Shown piece by piece: positions 1-10,757 of a stretch of 64,000 bases of DNA. How positions within the stretch are numbered: the first letter of the stretch is position 1; every line of letters begins with the position of its first letter. The stretch covers positions 34,748 to 98,747 of the forward strand of contig CAUSGX010000003.1 of NCBI GenBank assembly GCA_963531535.1, read 5' to 3'. The notes below the pieces were generated by a model. It was not told the origin of the DNA and made no database searches. It saw only the letters and a program-made list of their open reading frames with translations. This DNA is from HOT-345 sp963531535. Lineage in GTDB: Bacteria > Patescibacteriota > Gracilibacteria > Absconditabacterales > Absconditicoccaceae. Made by a program: the position numbers and the translations under genes.

Positions 1-1
1 A

Positions 2-1420
2 GGGAAACTCACGGCTCTTGCTTCAAAATATACTTCAAAAGTGTTTTGAAAGGTTAATCTTTGAGCTTTCAGCCAGAAAGCAAGACAGTATTTGAGAGGG
101 AATATGGGGTATTATTTAATGGCTTGAGGACTAGGAGTTGTAATACTTTTCTTGGGATATGCGGTGCTTTCTCAGCTCAGAGGTGGAACACAAAGTGTAA
201 GTTATACAACTGCCACTTGATGAACTGCAACATTGACGTTGGACCAGATCAAGACAGATATTCTAGCATTTGAAACGCTTGATCCTAATAGCGATGAAAA
301 GTCGGTAAAGTATAGTGAGATTCTTCAGAAATTGAATCTTTTGGAGACTCAAGGACTTTGGCCGGAAGATGTGAAGATTCTTAAAGACTCTTTAAATTCC
401 AAATATGAACAGTGATTTAATGTCATAACCATTAAGTCTTTGGCTCAATTTGATGATGATAAAACAGGAAGAAAAGCCTGACTACTTACCTTCTCTGAAA
501 CTGAAAAGGCAAAGCTCTGAACACCTATCAGTGTAAATGTTGCCTCTCAAATTAATATTTGAGGTAAGCTTTGAGCTTTGCTAGGTAGTGTAAATGAAAA
601 TACTAGAGGAACTCTTGTTGAGTATAATGTGGGTTCTGACGCTAAAGATTGTAGTTTAAGTTTGAGTAAAAAGGGACTCTTTTGTTATACCGCAGGAGGA
701 GAGCTCTTCTTCGTCTCAAAGACTGGTATTGAGACTATGGAGACAACTGATGGTGAGCGATCAACAAAAGATATTGGAGGAATCGGTACCTACAATAAAA
801 CAAGTATCTATCTTTTCCAGCATTCACCTGCCAATTTTGCATCTGTATTTCTAACTAGATATATCAATATCGCTGGTTCTGAATCAAAATATAAAAACGG
901 TCAAAATTATACTGTTTTGACAGCTTCTGGAGCAAGTCTGCCTAGTCAGATGGAGGGATTTGCGATTGATGGAAACTTTATGGCACGATGAGATGGTGCT
1001 TTGTATCAGTTCTGGAGAAGCTCAAATGTTTCTTCTAGACTTGACTATCGTCAGGTGCCTATCGTTTGAGGAGATAAGGTTTCTTCAACTTATTCAAATA
1101 ATGTGAAGGTTTTGGTAAATAGTGCTTCTCCTTATATTTTCCTTTTTGATAGAGATAATCAGACCTTCACCGTTTATGAATCAAGTCCATCAAAGATAAA
1201 TGATAATTATAAGACTTCATTCAAACTTTACTATATGTTCAGATTTAAGTTTGATTTGTCTGCGACAAATGCTCGTGTAGTTGATGTGGCAGTGCCAGAG
1301 GGCACAAATGATAGGCCAGAACTCTATATTTTGACTACTGATGGACTTAACAAAGTTAATCTCTACGAATTTATTGACTCGCTCAAAGCTCAGAAATCAC
1401 TAAAAGCGGTGACAGAGTAA
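2..1420 (+). CDS. 5'-truncated membrane-anchored protein, unknown function
   Basis: The frame is already open at the first base, so the N-terminus lies outside the window. With UGA as glycine, 472 codons run to TAA at 1418-1420; twelve in-frame UGA codons interrupt it in the standard code. A single hydrophobic segment (about residues 40-57 of the visible part) follows a basic stretch. The remaining roughly 400 residues are Ser/Thr/Asn-rich and look like a beta-rich extracytoplasmic domain. I recognise no family motif. It is followed by an AAATCTGATTT copy and then alaS on the same strand. The frame is certain; the function is unknown. Confidence 0.75.
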
Positions 1421-1642
1421 TAGAAAAACAAAAAAATCTGATTTTAGCCTCTCACTGTGCTCAAAATGCTAGAATGATAATAAATACTTTTGAGAACTTC
1501 TATTCTAGATTGAGTTTTATGAGTATCTTCACTCAAAATACGGGATAAAAAGCAAAAATCAGATTTTTTTCTTGGAGATTATCTAGTTGCTGTAATCAAA
1601 TTTAAAATCTGTGAAGTTGATTTATACTCTTTATTATGTTAA

Positions 1643-3229
1643 ATGAAACCATTAAAAGCTCAAGAAATTAGAGAAAAACGACACAATTTTTGGCTCAGTA
1701 AACAGCACGAGCACCTGCCAGAAGCCTCTCTAATCGCAGACAAGGACTCAACAGCCCTTTTTAATGTTGCGGGAATGCAGCCTCTTATCCCTTATCTTGC
1801 TGGTAAGAAGCATCCTTTGGGAACAAGGCTTTTTAATATTCAAAAATGTGTGAGAACTGTTGATATTGATGAAGTGGGGGATAATTCTCATCTGACTTTT
1901 TTTGAGATGATGGGAAACTGGTCGCTGTGAGAATACTTTAAAAAAGAAGCCGTTCAGCGAAGTTATGAATTTCTTGTTCATGTGCTAGAGTTTGATCCTC
2001 GTAAGCTAGCGGTAACTGTTTTTGAGGGAAATGCTGATGCACCGAGAGATGAGTTTACTGCTCAGGCTTGGGAAGAAGCTGGTATTCCAAAGGAGAGAAT
2101 CTCCTTCCTCGATGCAAGCAATAATCGATGGAGTCCTGGTCCTGTAGGACCTTGTGGATCAGATACTGAGATTTTTTACCGAGTGGGAAATTCAGAATTC
2201 CCTCCTGAGTGAAGCAATGTTGCAACTGATGAGGATAACTGGCTCGAGATCTGGAATAACGTGTTTATGGAGTTTTATAGAGATGAAAAAGGGGAACTAA
2301 CAAAACTCTCACAGCACAATGTTGATACTGGAATGGGATTTGAGAGAATGTGTAAGGTGATGCAGAATAAGGAATCCGTCTATGAAACTGATCTTTTCAC
2401 TCCATTCTTGGAGATGCTAGAAAAAAATACAGGACTTTCCTATGAGGACAATAAGAGAAGATTTAGAATTATTGCTGATCATCTGAGAACAAGTTTTATG
2501 CTCATCAATGACGGTTTGACGCCATCAAATCTCGGAGCAGGTTATGTTTTGAGAATGATTATTAGAAGAGCATATTATAATCTTTTCTTGCTCAAAAAGT
2601 TCTCTCAGAGTGATCTTGGACTCTTTGTTTCAAAGGCATTGGAAGCATTTAAGGGGCTTCGCGAATTTGATGAATTGACGATAAAAAGAGTTCTCTTGGC
2701 TGAGATTGCTCAGTTTGAAAAGACGCTTGCTAATGGAGAAAAAAATCTGAATGATTTTCTCAATAAGCTTGAAGCTCAAGGAGAAAAAGTGCTTTGATGA
2801 GGTCAGACTTTTATGCTTTATGATACCTATGGTTTCCCACTTGAGATAACTAAGGAAATCGCAGCAGAAAGGTGATTTGATGTTGATGTTGAAGGATTTC
2901 AGAAGGCTCTAGAAGAAGCAAGAGAAAGATCAAGAACCTCAGGAAAAGAGTTCTTTCAGAAGGGAACTGATTGGTCAAAGTATTTGGAGGGAATTCCGAC
3001 AACAACTTTTACTGGATATGATAGTCTTGAATTGGAAAATATGAAACTTCTGAAAGATATCCAAACTGAAGATGGACAAAGAGTCTTAATCTTTGATAAA
3101 ACGCCGTTCTATCCAGAGATGTGAGGTCAAGTGTGAGATTCTGGAACGCTCATTCTTGATAGTGGAGAAAAACTTCATCTGGTTGGAACCCAGAAAGTCG
3201 CAGGTGTAATCTTGCATTTTGTGGGATAG
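1643..3229 (+). CDS. alaS: Alanyl-tRNA synthetase, truncated in the editing domain
   Basis: This enzyme charges tRNA-Ala with alanine in the cytoplasm. The 528 residues contain the class II catalytic core (NVAGMQPLIPYL, QKCVRTVDIDEVGD, TFFEMMGNWSLGEYF) and the tRNA-recognition helices. The start of the editing domain follows (FYPEMGGQVGDSGTL near residues 490-505). Six UGA codons fall at expected glycines. The protein stops at a TAG right after VAGVILHFVG, before the HxxxH zinc/editing motif and the C-Ala domain. Family members are usually about 870 residues. A terminator hairpin follows directly, so this looks like a genuine short form rather than a missed frameshift. A TATACT box about 15 bases upstream suggests a very short leader. 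Confidence 0.93.
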
Positions 3230-3242
3230 TATCCAAAAAAAT

Positions 3243-3276
3243 AAAAAGCTGATCAAACTCAAAGATCAGTTTTTTC
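3243..3276 (+). terminator. Rho-independent terminator after alaS
   Basis: The arms CTGATC (3249-3254) and GATCAG (3264-3269) flank a nine-base loop, with A-rich sequence before and a T-run after. It lies 20 bases past the alaS stop and before engB. Confidence 0.75.
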
Positions 3277-3335
3277 TTTTGAAAATAAAAAAGAGATTAC
3301 TATACTCTAAAAAACTTTATTCCCATATTCTTCGT

Positions 3336-3929
3336 ATGCAAATTACCTCGCTTTCTTTTCTTAAATCTGCTTCTAAAGTGGCAGAATGTCCTCCTGTTTC
3401 TTTGCCAGAATTTGCGGTGATTGGGAGATCAAATGTTGGAAAATCAACGCTGATCAATATGCTAATGAATCAGACTATCGCAAAGTCTTCAGATAAGCCT
3501 GGAAAGACGCAGCTGATAAATTATTTTCTTGTCAATGAAAACTGGTATTTTGTTGATTTACCTGGATATGGTTATGCAAAAGCTAGCTTAGAATCTAGAA
3601 GGAAGCGAATTAATGAGACATATGAGTATTTTCTCCAGAGGAAGCCATATATTTTTGTTTTGGTTGATGGATCGATTCCTCCTCAGAAGATTGATCTAGA
3701 ATTTATTGCCGCGCTAGAGGAGGAGAAACTCAGCTATGCACTGATTATTACTAAGGCAGACAAGGCTAACCAAAAAACGCTCAGCCAAAATACTAAACTT
3801 CTCAGGCAGCAACTTCAAAAGATTACAAAAAAAATGCCTGAAATAATCCTTTCTTCTTCCGTTAAAAAAACAGGAAGAAATCAGATTTTAGATCTTATAG
3901 AGGCTAAGATCGCTGAAAAAATGATTTAA
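3336..3929 (+). CDS. engB: Ribosome biogenesis GTP-binding protein EngB/YsxC
   Basis: This is a small TRAFAC GTPase needed for assembly of the large ribosomal subunit. The 197 residues match the family length (about 195-200). G1 is GRSNVGKST (residues ~30-38), G2/G3 include GKTQLINYF and VDLPGYGYA, and G4 is TKAD. I chose the ATG at 3336 over upstream in-frame starts because the upstream stretch contains the alaS terminator and because length and alignment fit the family. No in-frame UGA is used. An AAATCAGATTT motif near the C-terminus encodes part of GRNQILDL. Confidence 0.95.
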   Translation: MQITSLSFLKSASKVAECPPVSLPEFAVIGRSNVGKSTLINMLMNQTIAKSSDKPGKTQLINYFLVNENWYFVDLPGYGYAKASLESRRKRINETYEYFLQRKPYIFVLVDGSIPPQKIDLEFIAALEEEKLSYALIITKADKANQKTLSQNTKLLRQQLQKITKKMPEIILSSSVKKTGRNQILDLIEAKIAEKMI

Positions 3930-4011
3930 TCAGATTTCTCTTGTTTTTTTCTATTAAATAACTATTATCACTATTTCAAGATAGGTGCTATTTTATTCAA
4001 AACAAAGAAAA

Positions 4012-5082
4012 ATGGACTTTGACCCAAAAAAAAATTATTATGAAATATTAGGTGTAAGTGAGAATGCAACCGCTGATGAAATCAAGAAAACCTTTAGAAA
4101 AGAAGCGGTAAAACACCATCCAGATCGCTGATGATCAAAAGAAAAATTTCAGGAAATTAACGAAGCATATCAGATTCTTTCTGATGAACAAAAAAGACAA
4201 CAATATGATATGTATAGAAAAGGTGGATTCTGAGGAGGTGCTTGAGGTTTTGATTTCTGAGGATTTGGCTGAGGTGGAGCTCAGTTTGATTTTTGAGATA
4301 TTGGAGATTTGCTCGGAGGTATGTTTTGAGGATTTTGAGGTGGATCTAGAGCGAGAAGAAAAACCAAATGAGATGATCTTGAAAAACATATTGAAATCAG
4401 CTTTGAGGAAGCATATCTTGGAGTTAAAAAGAAGATTTCTTATACTAGAAATGTAAAAACTGAATGAGTTACTGAAGAAACTTGTACACACTGTAATGGA
4501 ACAGGAAAAGTAGTTCAACAGGTTCAATCTTTTATGGGAGTAATGCAGACGCAGGTTGCTTGTCCTGAGTGTGGAGGAACTTGAAAAATCTATAAAAAAG
4601 ATGGTAAAGTGCTTGGAAATGGTGGACTAGAAGCTAAAAAAGAAATCCTTGAGCTCAATATCCCAGCAGGTATCAAGTCTGAGAGCTATCTAAAGTATGC
4701 AGAAAAGGGAGATGAAGCATTTTGAGGGCTTCCTACTGGAGATTTATATGTTAAGATTTTTGTTGCAGAAAGTTCTAAATATCAGAGGAGGGGAGACGAT
4801 CTTTGGGTAAAAGCTGAGGTTTCGCTTTTTGATCTTGTGCTTGGAGGTGAGGTTGAAGTGCCTCATCCAGAGTGAAAAACTAAGGTTAAAATACCGAAAG
4901 GAACTCAAATCTGACAAAAGATTCGCATTGCAGGAAAATGATTTGGTGAGAAGTGACTTTTCTCTCGTAGAGGAGATCTTATTTTAGAGCCAACGATTCA
5001 TATTCCTAAAAAACTTTCAAAAGAACAGGAAAAACTACGAAAATCTCTCAAAGAGACCTCAACAGGAAAAGAATCTGATTAA
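4012..5082 (+). CDS. dnaJ: Chaperone protein DnaJ with a single zinc site
   Basis: This is the co-chaperone that stimulates DnaK ATPase and delivers substrates. The J domain (NYYEILGVSENATADEIK, HHPDRG) is at residues ~7-70. It is followed by a Gly/Phe-rich linker in which at least eight glycines are UGA (4231-4372), then a cysteine region, the C-terminal substrate domains and a lysine-rich tail. Only two CxxCxGxG motifs are present (CTHCNGTG and CPECGGTG), where canonical DnaJ has four. By position these are motifs 2 and 3; motifs 1 and 4 are replaced by non-cysteine sequence. The length is 356 residues. I see neither dnaK nor grpE nearby. Confidence 0.95.
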
Positions 5083-5100
5083 GTTCAGATTTTTTTCTTT
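5072..5100 (+). terminator. Terminator built from an inverted pair of the AATCTGA motif
   Basis: AATCTGA (5072-5078) and TCAGATT (5085-5091) pair across a six-base loop and run into a T-tract. The left arm overlaps the last codons and stop of dnaJ. Both arms are copies of the dispersed motif described elsewhere. Confidence 0.8.
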
Positions 5101-5107
5101 TTTTAGT

Positions 5108-5410
5108 TTATTCCTTAAAATTTTTGATCTCTTTGAGCTTTCCAAGCTTGATTTTATAGCAAAGTTTACCTTCATGAACTTCTTCTCCAATAACTCCTCA
5201 GAACTCATATATGGCAACTGGTGAATTGGGTTGGTAGCCATTTTTTATATGAATCTCCTCAAAGTATTTCGGTTCTCCTTTCTTATTTAATAGTCTTGAG
5301 GTCCGAAAAGGTTTTACTTCTCTATATTTATAGGCGATTTCCCCTTTTGCGAGTTTCCTGAAGCCTATATTGCAGATTCTCAGGGTAAGAATTGGTGTTG
5401 TTCAAGGCAT
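5108..5410 (-). CDS. Hypothetical protein, 100 aa
   Basis: The frame from ATG at 5410 to TAA at 5108 contains two UGA glycines (codon 3 and near residue 73) and encodes a basic, soluble-looking protein. I recognise no family. It lies tail-to-tail with dnaJ and shares the T-rich stretch at 5090-5107. It overlaps nothing else and has ordinary composition, which supports it as real. Confidence 0.6.
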
Positions 5411-5602
5411 CTCTCTATCTTATGATTTTATAGAGGTAAAAAAATCTGGTTTATTTTTATTTTTTTCTTTTGCTTTGTAAAGGAAATCTGATAGCGTATG
5501 GTTAGCATAGTTGGGAGAAAAAATGTTGTATTTGCTCTTAAAATCTTTATTCTAGACTGTATAAGATGAAAAATCAGCTTTTATTTTTTATACTTATGCA
5601 TA

Positions 5603-7306
5603 ATGAAAAAAGTACATTATCTCCTTTTGGCAGCTTTGCTTGGTGGTCTTCGGCTTGGAAACACTACTTCTGCTGCATGTCAAACGATTAGTTTTACGGA
5701 TGGAAGCTCATTTTGCTTTGATATTTCAAAGAATGGATACGATAACTATAGGGCAGAGGTGAGCTCTTCTCGTCTAGGTTCTAGTTCGCTGAGTTGTACA
5801 CTTACTTTGCCAAATAACTCTCGCGTAAATCTTCCAAATTGTCAGGGAAATTTCAGCTATGGAGGATCTGATATGAAAGTAGAGCTTAGGGCTGAGACCT
5901 CAAATTCATATTCAGTGCTTGTTGCAAACTATGATTTTAGAAATGGAAGGTTTACTGATGGATCTGATGATGGGAATAGAAAAAATGACTATTGGGGATA
6001 CCAGATTGATTTCAATTCAGTTTCTTCAACTAATCCAAGCACAAATCAGTGGATTGATATGACTTTGAAGGTAAGAAACACAAGTTCCTCAAGCAGTAAT
6101 TATTTTAATGGAAGGGTGAATTTCTCAGTAGAGGAGTATAGAGATGGATACTGGAGGTCTGCTTCAAGTTCTGATTATGATTTGGAGAGATCTAGTTATA
6201 CTTTTTCTTCTTCTGATTGGGGGGAGAGGAGAATGACGAACTTCCTTAGATTTAGGAATAATGGACGCTACAAAATCGTTGCACAAATAGATGGAACAAA
6301 CTATTCTGCATATCAGGAGTTTACTGTTTGAAATGGGAATAATAATAGGAGTAATTGGGTGGCAATAGATGATATTAGCACAACTTCTCCTAGTGTAGAT
6401 CAATGGATATCACTTCGTGTGAGGAGGGATTGAAGTTACTATTCTACTCAGACGGTAAGATTTGAAGTAGAGGAGTATAGAGATGGATACTGGAGATCAG
6501 CATATAGTTCAGATTATGATTTGGACAGATCTAGTTATACTTTCTACAGTTCAGAAAACTCAAAATCATTCTCTTCATTCTTGAAGTTTAGAAAAGATGG
6601 AGAATTCAGACTTACAGCTAGACTTGATAATGGAGAAACTACTACAGCGACTTTTCATGTTGGTAGAGGAAGAAACAATAATACAAGTAGTCAATTAAGA
6701 GTTGAAAAATCTGGAAGTAGTTCAGTGAGTGTTGGTAGTTGGGTAGATCTTAATCTTACAGCATATCAAAGATATTCAAATTCTAAGAACGAGAATTACA
6801 ATGGAGATCTTTCAGTGAGAGTAGAAAAGAAAGATGGATATTATTGGTCTACTGCTTCTAGTTCAGACTATGATGTTAGCTCTAGTTATGTGAGTTTTTA
6901 TAGATCAGACTATGGAAAAAAATATCTCACGAATTTCATCAGATTTAATAGGAATGGAACTTATAGGGTAACTTTTACTGATAGGTCTGATAGTTCTATC
7001 TCTGATAGTATAGAACTTACTGCTGGAAGTAGTGATGATTGAAGGCATAATAATAACTATAACTATACTAATGCTGAATACAATAAGCTTAGGGCTGTTT
7101 ACAACATTTGGCAGGGAGTTATCTCAACACTCAAGAGAGACTACCCAAGACTTAGAAATAGTAATCAATGGCTCTTAGAGAGTGACAACTTTTATAGTAA
7201 TATGAGAGCTGTGATCAATGGAGAAAGGAATCCAGTATTCAGTTCTTGGGGTAGATTCTATCAAGGATTCATGAATTGGTTCAATATGACTATCAGGACA
7301 AGATAG
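5603..7306 (+). CDS. Secreted Ser/Tyr-rich surface protein with three tandem Ig-like repeats
   Basis: The 567-residue protein starts with a signal peptide (basic MKK, hydrophobic LLLAALLGG, then an Ala/Cys site near residue 26). After an N-terminal domain with four cysteines come three tandem repeats of about 100 residues. Their cores share the pattern V-E-x-x-D-G-Y-(W/Y)-W/R-S-x-SSDYD-SS-Y-x-F, followed by F-L/I-R/K-F-R-x-(N/D)G, at roughly residues 135-240, 250-350 and 370-470. A C-terminal alpha-helical segment ends at TAG. Three UGA glycines occur. The composition (Ser, Asn, Tyr, Arg) is unlike the neighbours and suits an exposed adhesin or stalk protein. I cannot name a family; the beta-sandwich fold is inferred from the repeat pattern. 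Confidence 0.8.
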
Positions 7307-7320
7307 AGAAATCAGATTTT

Positions 7321-7354
7321 AAAAAAGCTCTCTTTGATGTTGAGAGCTTTTTTT
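7321..7354 (+). terminator. Terminator after the surface-protein gene
   Basis: AAAAAAGCTCTC (7321-7332) pairs with GAGAGCTTTTTT (7342-7353) across a nine-base loop, 15 bases after the TAG. Confidence 0.9.
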
Positions 7355-7429
7355 GATCTGAAATCTTTCTCTTGAAAAGTGGCGGAGAATGGCTAGAGTA
7401 AGGCTATTATTTATAGCTAATAAGGAATA

Positions 7430-8290
7430 ATGAGAAACGGTAGCTTAGAAGCTAAAAGAAAAACTCTGAGGAAGGGCGGATTTACTCTCATTGAAATCTT
7501 AGTCGTAGTCTTTGTATTCTCGATGGGAGTGATCGTAATTATGCAAGGAATCAATAAGACGACCTCGTATATTTCGGAGACGGCTCAGAGGACCATAGCT
7601 CTTAATCTCGCAAAAGAAGGGCTTGAAGCAATGTATAATATCAGAAATACCAACTGGAGGAGACGATCAGATACAAAAAATATGTGTTGGTTAAAGGCTG
7701 ATCCTATGGTAGATGAGGGAAATGATGGTTGTGAAAATGATAAGCGGTTTTCTGATATTGATGATTATATTGTTGAAAGAGATGATGAAAAATGATACTA
7801 TTATGTTGCCCCGGAAAATGGTCGTGATGTAAGGCAGGAAATTGAGAATATGGGGTATAACAATAGTCTTCATTACAATGCTCACTTTTTTGAAAGTACT
7901 ACTCGTCTTATTAATCGATTAAAACTTATAACACCTATTGTTAATAATCCAGCTCATCCAGAATATGCTGTATATTTCCCTTATAAGATGCATTTTGTAG
8001 ATGGAGAGTGGGTATCTGGACGTACTTTTAGAAAGGATCCTACTGCTGTTCAGAGAGAAGTGAAGCAATACTGAACGTATCGAAGGTTTATAGCTATGGG
8101 ATGATTATATGATAAAGAAACTCTTGGTAATGATAATTTCTGACTAAAGTGTACAAATGGTTTAGATAACTGATGAAGGTGTTGAGACTCAAGTCCAAAG
8201 GAGCTTCGTTTCTGCTCAAATGTATATTATTCAGAACCTTATCAATGAGCTGTTCGTGTCTGTTCAATAATGACAAATTTTATGAAATAG
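7430..8290 (+). CDS. Type IV pilin-like prepilin / pseudopilin
   Basis: The N-terminus has a class III prepilin signal: a basic leader, then KGGFTLIEILVVVFVFSMG (from about residue 15), where the prepilin peptidase would cut before F and methylate it. The hydrophobic helix is followed by a 240-residue soluble domain with several cysteines and several UGA glycines, to TAG at 8288-8290. The length (286 aa) is greater than that of a major pilin and fits a minor pilin or pseudopilin. No assembly genes (pilB/C/D) are in the window. Pili would matter for host attachment or DNA uptake. The upstream AAGGAATA is one of the few sequences resembling a ribosome-binding site here. Confidence 0.85.
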
Positions 8291-8352
8291 TATCTCTTCT
8301 TAGAGAACGGAGTGCATGCCGATAGATATTCTATCGTAATAGATAATTTGAG

Positions 8353-8386
8353 AAAAAAGAAATCTGACTTCAGACTTCTTTTTTCT
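8353..8386. terminator. Bidirectional terminator between pseudopilin and ftsK
   Basis: AAGAAATCTGA and TCAGACTTCTT form an 11-base, nearly perfect stem with a two-base loop, flanked by A-run and T-run. The arms contain the dispersed TCTGA/TCAGA motif. It sits between two convergent genes. Confidence 0.8.
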
Positions 8387-8401
8387 TTTGATAATGTAAT
8401 C

Positions 8402-10612
8402 TTAAATAAAAATATCTCTAGGCTTTGCACCTTCTTGAGGTCAGATAATTCCTCTTTCCTCCAATACATCCATAATCCTCGCTGCTCTAGCAAATCAAAC
8501 ATTGAGCTTTCTTTGAAGAAGGGTTGCCGAAGCTTTTCTCGTCTCAGCAATTACCTGAATTGCTTGATTGATAAGATCTTCATCATTTCCTCCATCTCCT
8601 CCACTAGAAAGCACTCCTCTAGCAGTCTCGACCTTACTCTCTAGTGCCGCAATAATCTCTGGATGATAAATATCTTCCTCTGTAAGATTTTGCATATATT
8701 TATTTCTAAGTTGTGAGACCACTCTCTCAATCTCCTCTGTAGACACAAAAGGTGCTTGAATTCTAATTGGGAATTTAGTTGAAGGATCCATATAGAGCAT
8801 ATCTCCTTTCCCAACAAGATCTTCCGCCCCTTTACGACCAAGGATTGTTCTACTATCTACCTCAGAAACCACTCCAAAAGCAATTCTCGTCGGAATATTT
8901 GCCTTGATCAATCCAGTAATCACATTCACTGATGGTCTCTGCGTTGCCAAGATAAGATGAATTCCTACCGCTCTAGCCTTCGCAGCCAAACGGTTAATAC
9001 AGTTTTCAACCTCCTTCCTATTTGCCGAACTCGAAAGCATCATATCAGCCATCTCATCAATGATAAAGACAATACGATACATTTTCTCCTGTCCCTCAGC
9101 CTCCATTTTCTGATTATATTCATCAAGATTCCTAACTCTCTGATCTTTTAGCGTAGAATATCTCTTTTCCATCTCCTCAACAGTCCATTGCAAGAGCTTA
9201 ATTGCTTTCCCACTATCATAGACAATCGGAGCCAAAAGATAAGGCAAACCTGAATACATCTCTAGTTCCACTTGCTTTGGATCCACCATCAAAAACTTAA
9301 GCTCAGCAGGGGTATTCTGGAACATTAGAGAGACAATGAAATCGTTAATTCCAACAGACTTTCCGCTACCTGTAGCACCCGCTACCAGCAAATGCGGCAT
9401 CGACTCCAAAGCTTTCACCTGAACACTTCCATCAATCCCTTTCCCAAGAGAAAGATTAGTCGAATTTTTCTTCATCTGCATTGAAAATTCCTCCGTACTA
9501 ATAATATCTCCAAGTCTTACCATAGAAGCTTTTGGATTAGGAATCTGAATTCCAATCATATCGGTACCAGGAATCGGAGCAATAATTCTAAGCGACTTTG
9601 ATTTCAATGAAAGCTTAATATCATTACTAAGCCCCTCAATTGCTGAAATCTTAATCCCTTCCTCAGGCTTAATTTTAATCTGAACAATTGATGGTCAAAT
9701 ATCAAATCCCTCAATAGAAATCGGAACTCAGAATTCTGAAAGTTTTGTCTGTAGAGCCTTTGCTTTCTCAACTAAAAAGTTCTCATCTACTGTTTGCTGA
9801 TTCCCTAGATTAGACTCCAATGCAGAATAACCAAAAGTTGGCTTATCTCCAGAAAATGAAATCACAGGTTTTGGCTTTTTTTCCTCAATCTTTTGAGTCA
9901 CCTTAGTCTTAAACATTTCCTTGAGCAAAGATCCTCAGCTAGAAGTCGCCTGGACGACTTTCCCAGTCGCCTGAGAAACCTTTTCTAAGATATCATCAGT
10001 TGAAATATCAGGACGAGAAATAGTAATCGTTGGTCTTTCATCTTCTTTAGAATCAGTTTTCTTTTCTTTTTTAATTGGCTTTTCTGATTGTTCAATATTT
10101 ATTTTAGGAAGTTTCGGTAAACGAACATTGAGTATATAAAGCAAATAAACAATTGCACCCAGTAAAAGCACAATAACAATCGCATATATCGCTGTAATAT
10201 AACTTTGAGAACCATTTTTTAGTCCTTTTTCCAAAAGCCAAATCAGAGGCCAAGAAAAATATCCCCCATTTGCGGTATAGTTAATAGGCGTTTGTAAAGT
10301 CCAAAGACGAACATTCAAAAATGCAGAAATCAACATCAATAATGCAAAGTAATACTTTACAAGAAATTTTGCAAGATGTCATTTAACAAGGACTAAGATG
10401 CCAACTACAATCGCTAGTACAAAAAAGAAAAGAAGTCAGATTTCACCAAATGCGATCGTACTATATTTTGTAAAAAAGTTGAAAATGGGAGACCCCTGCG
10501 CCATTATCCTAGAAAAAAAATAGAGAATTCCCAGAATAATCATTCACCATCAAATATGATTTTTATTAACGGTAAAGGATCTCGCAGTTCTCCTCTGAGT
10601 TCTTCTTCTCAC
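8402..10612 (-). CDS. ftsK: DNA translocase FtsK/SpoIIIE
   Basis: This ATP-driven septal DNA pump resolves and segregates chromosomes at division. The 736 residues hold four predicted N-terminal membrane helices (to about residue 185), a linker, the alpha/beta motor domains and a Walker A GATGSGKSVG (residues ~412-421). Walker B lies near FIIDEMADMM. The C-terminal segment GFARAARIMDVLEERGIIG resembles the start of the usual gamma/winged-helix region, but the protein ends at GAKPRDIFI. UGA glycines occur throughout. No ATG exists at the N-terminus, so I take the GTG at 10612; a TTG one codon upstream is also possible. Confidence 0.93.
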
Positions 10613-10674
10613 CAAAATACAAAAATCAGGATATAAAACATTGTTTTTATAGTAGCTATTTAGTCTTATCTTTC

Positions 10675-10720
10675 AAGGAAAAAAAGACTTTTTTCAAGAA
10701 TCTTAGAAGAAAGTCCTTTT
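10675..10720 (-). terminator. Probable terminator after the sod gene
   Basis: On the minus strand, GGACTTTCTT and AAAAAAGTC pair loosely around a loop of about 15 bases and are followed by seven T. It lies about 40 bases past the sod stop. Confidence 0.5.
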
Positions 10721-10757
10721 CATATGCATCTTAACACGTGAGAAATTTTATAGAAAG

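Noticed and set aside
1643..3229. alaS appearing as several pseudogene fragments
   Set aside because: The breaks are all TGA and the joined frame gives continuous conserved sequence; UGA is glycine here.
8312..8644. A plus-strand frame across the ftsK end and the terminator
   Set aside because: It crosses a strong hairpin and is antisense to the conserved FtsK C-terminus.
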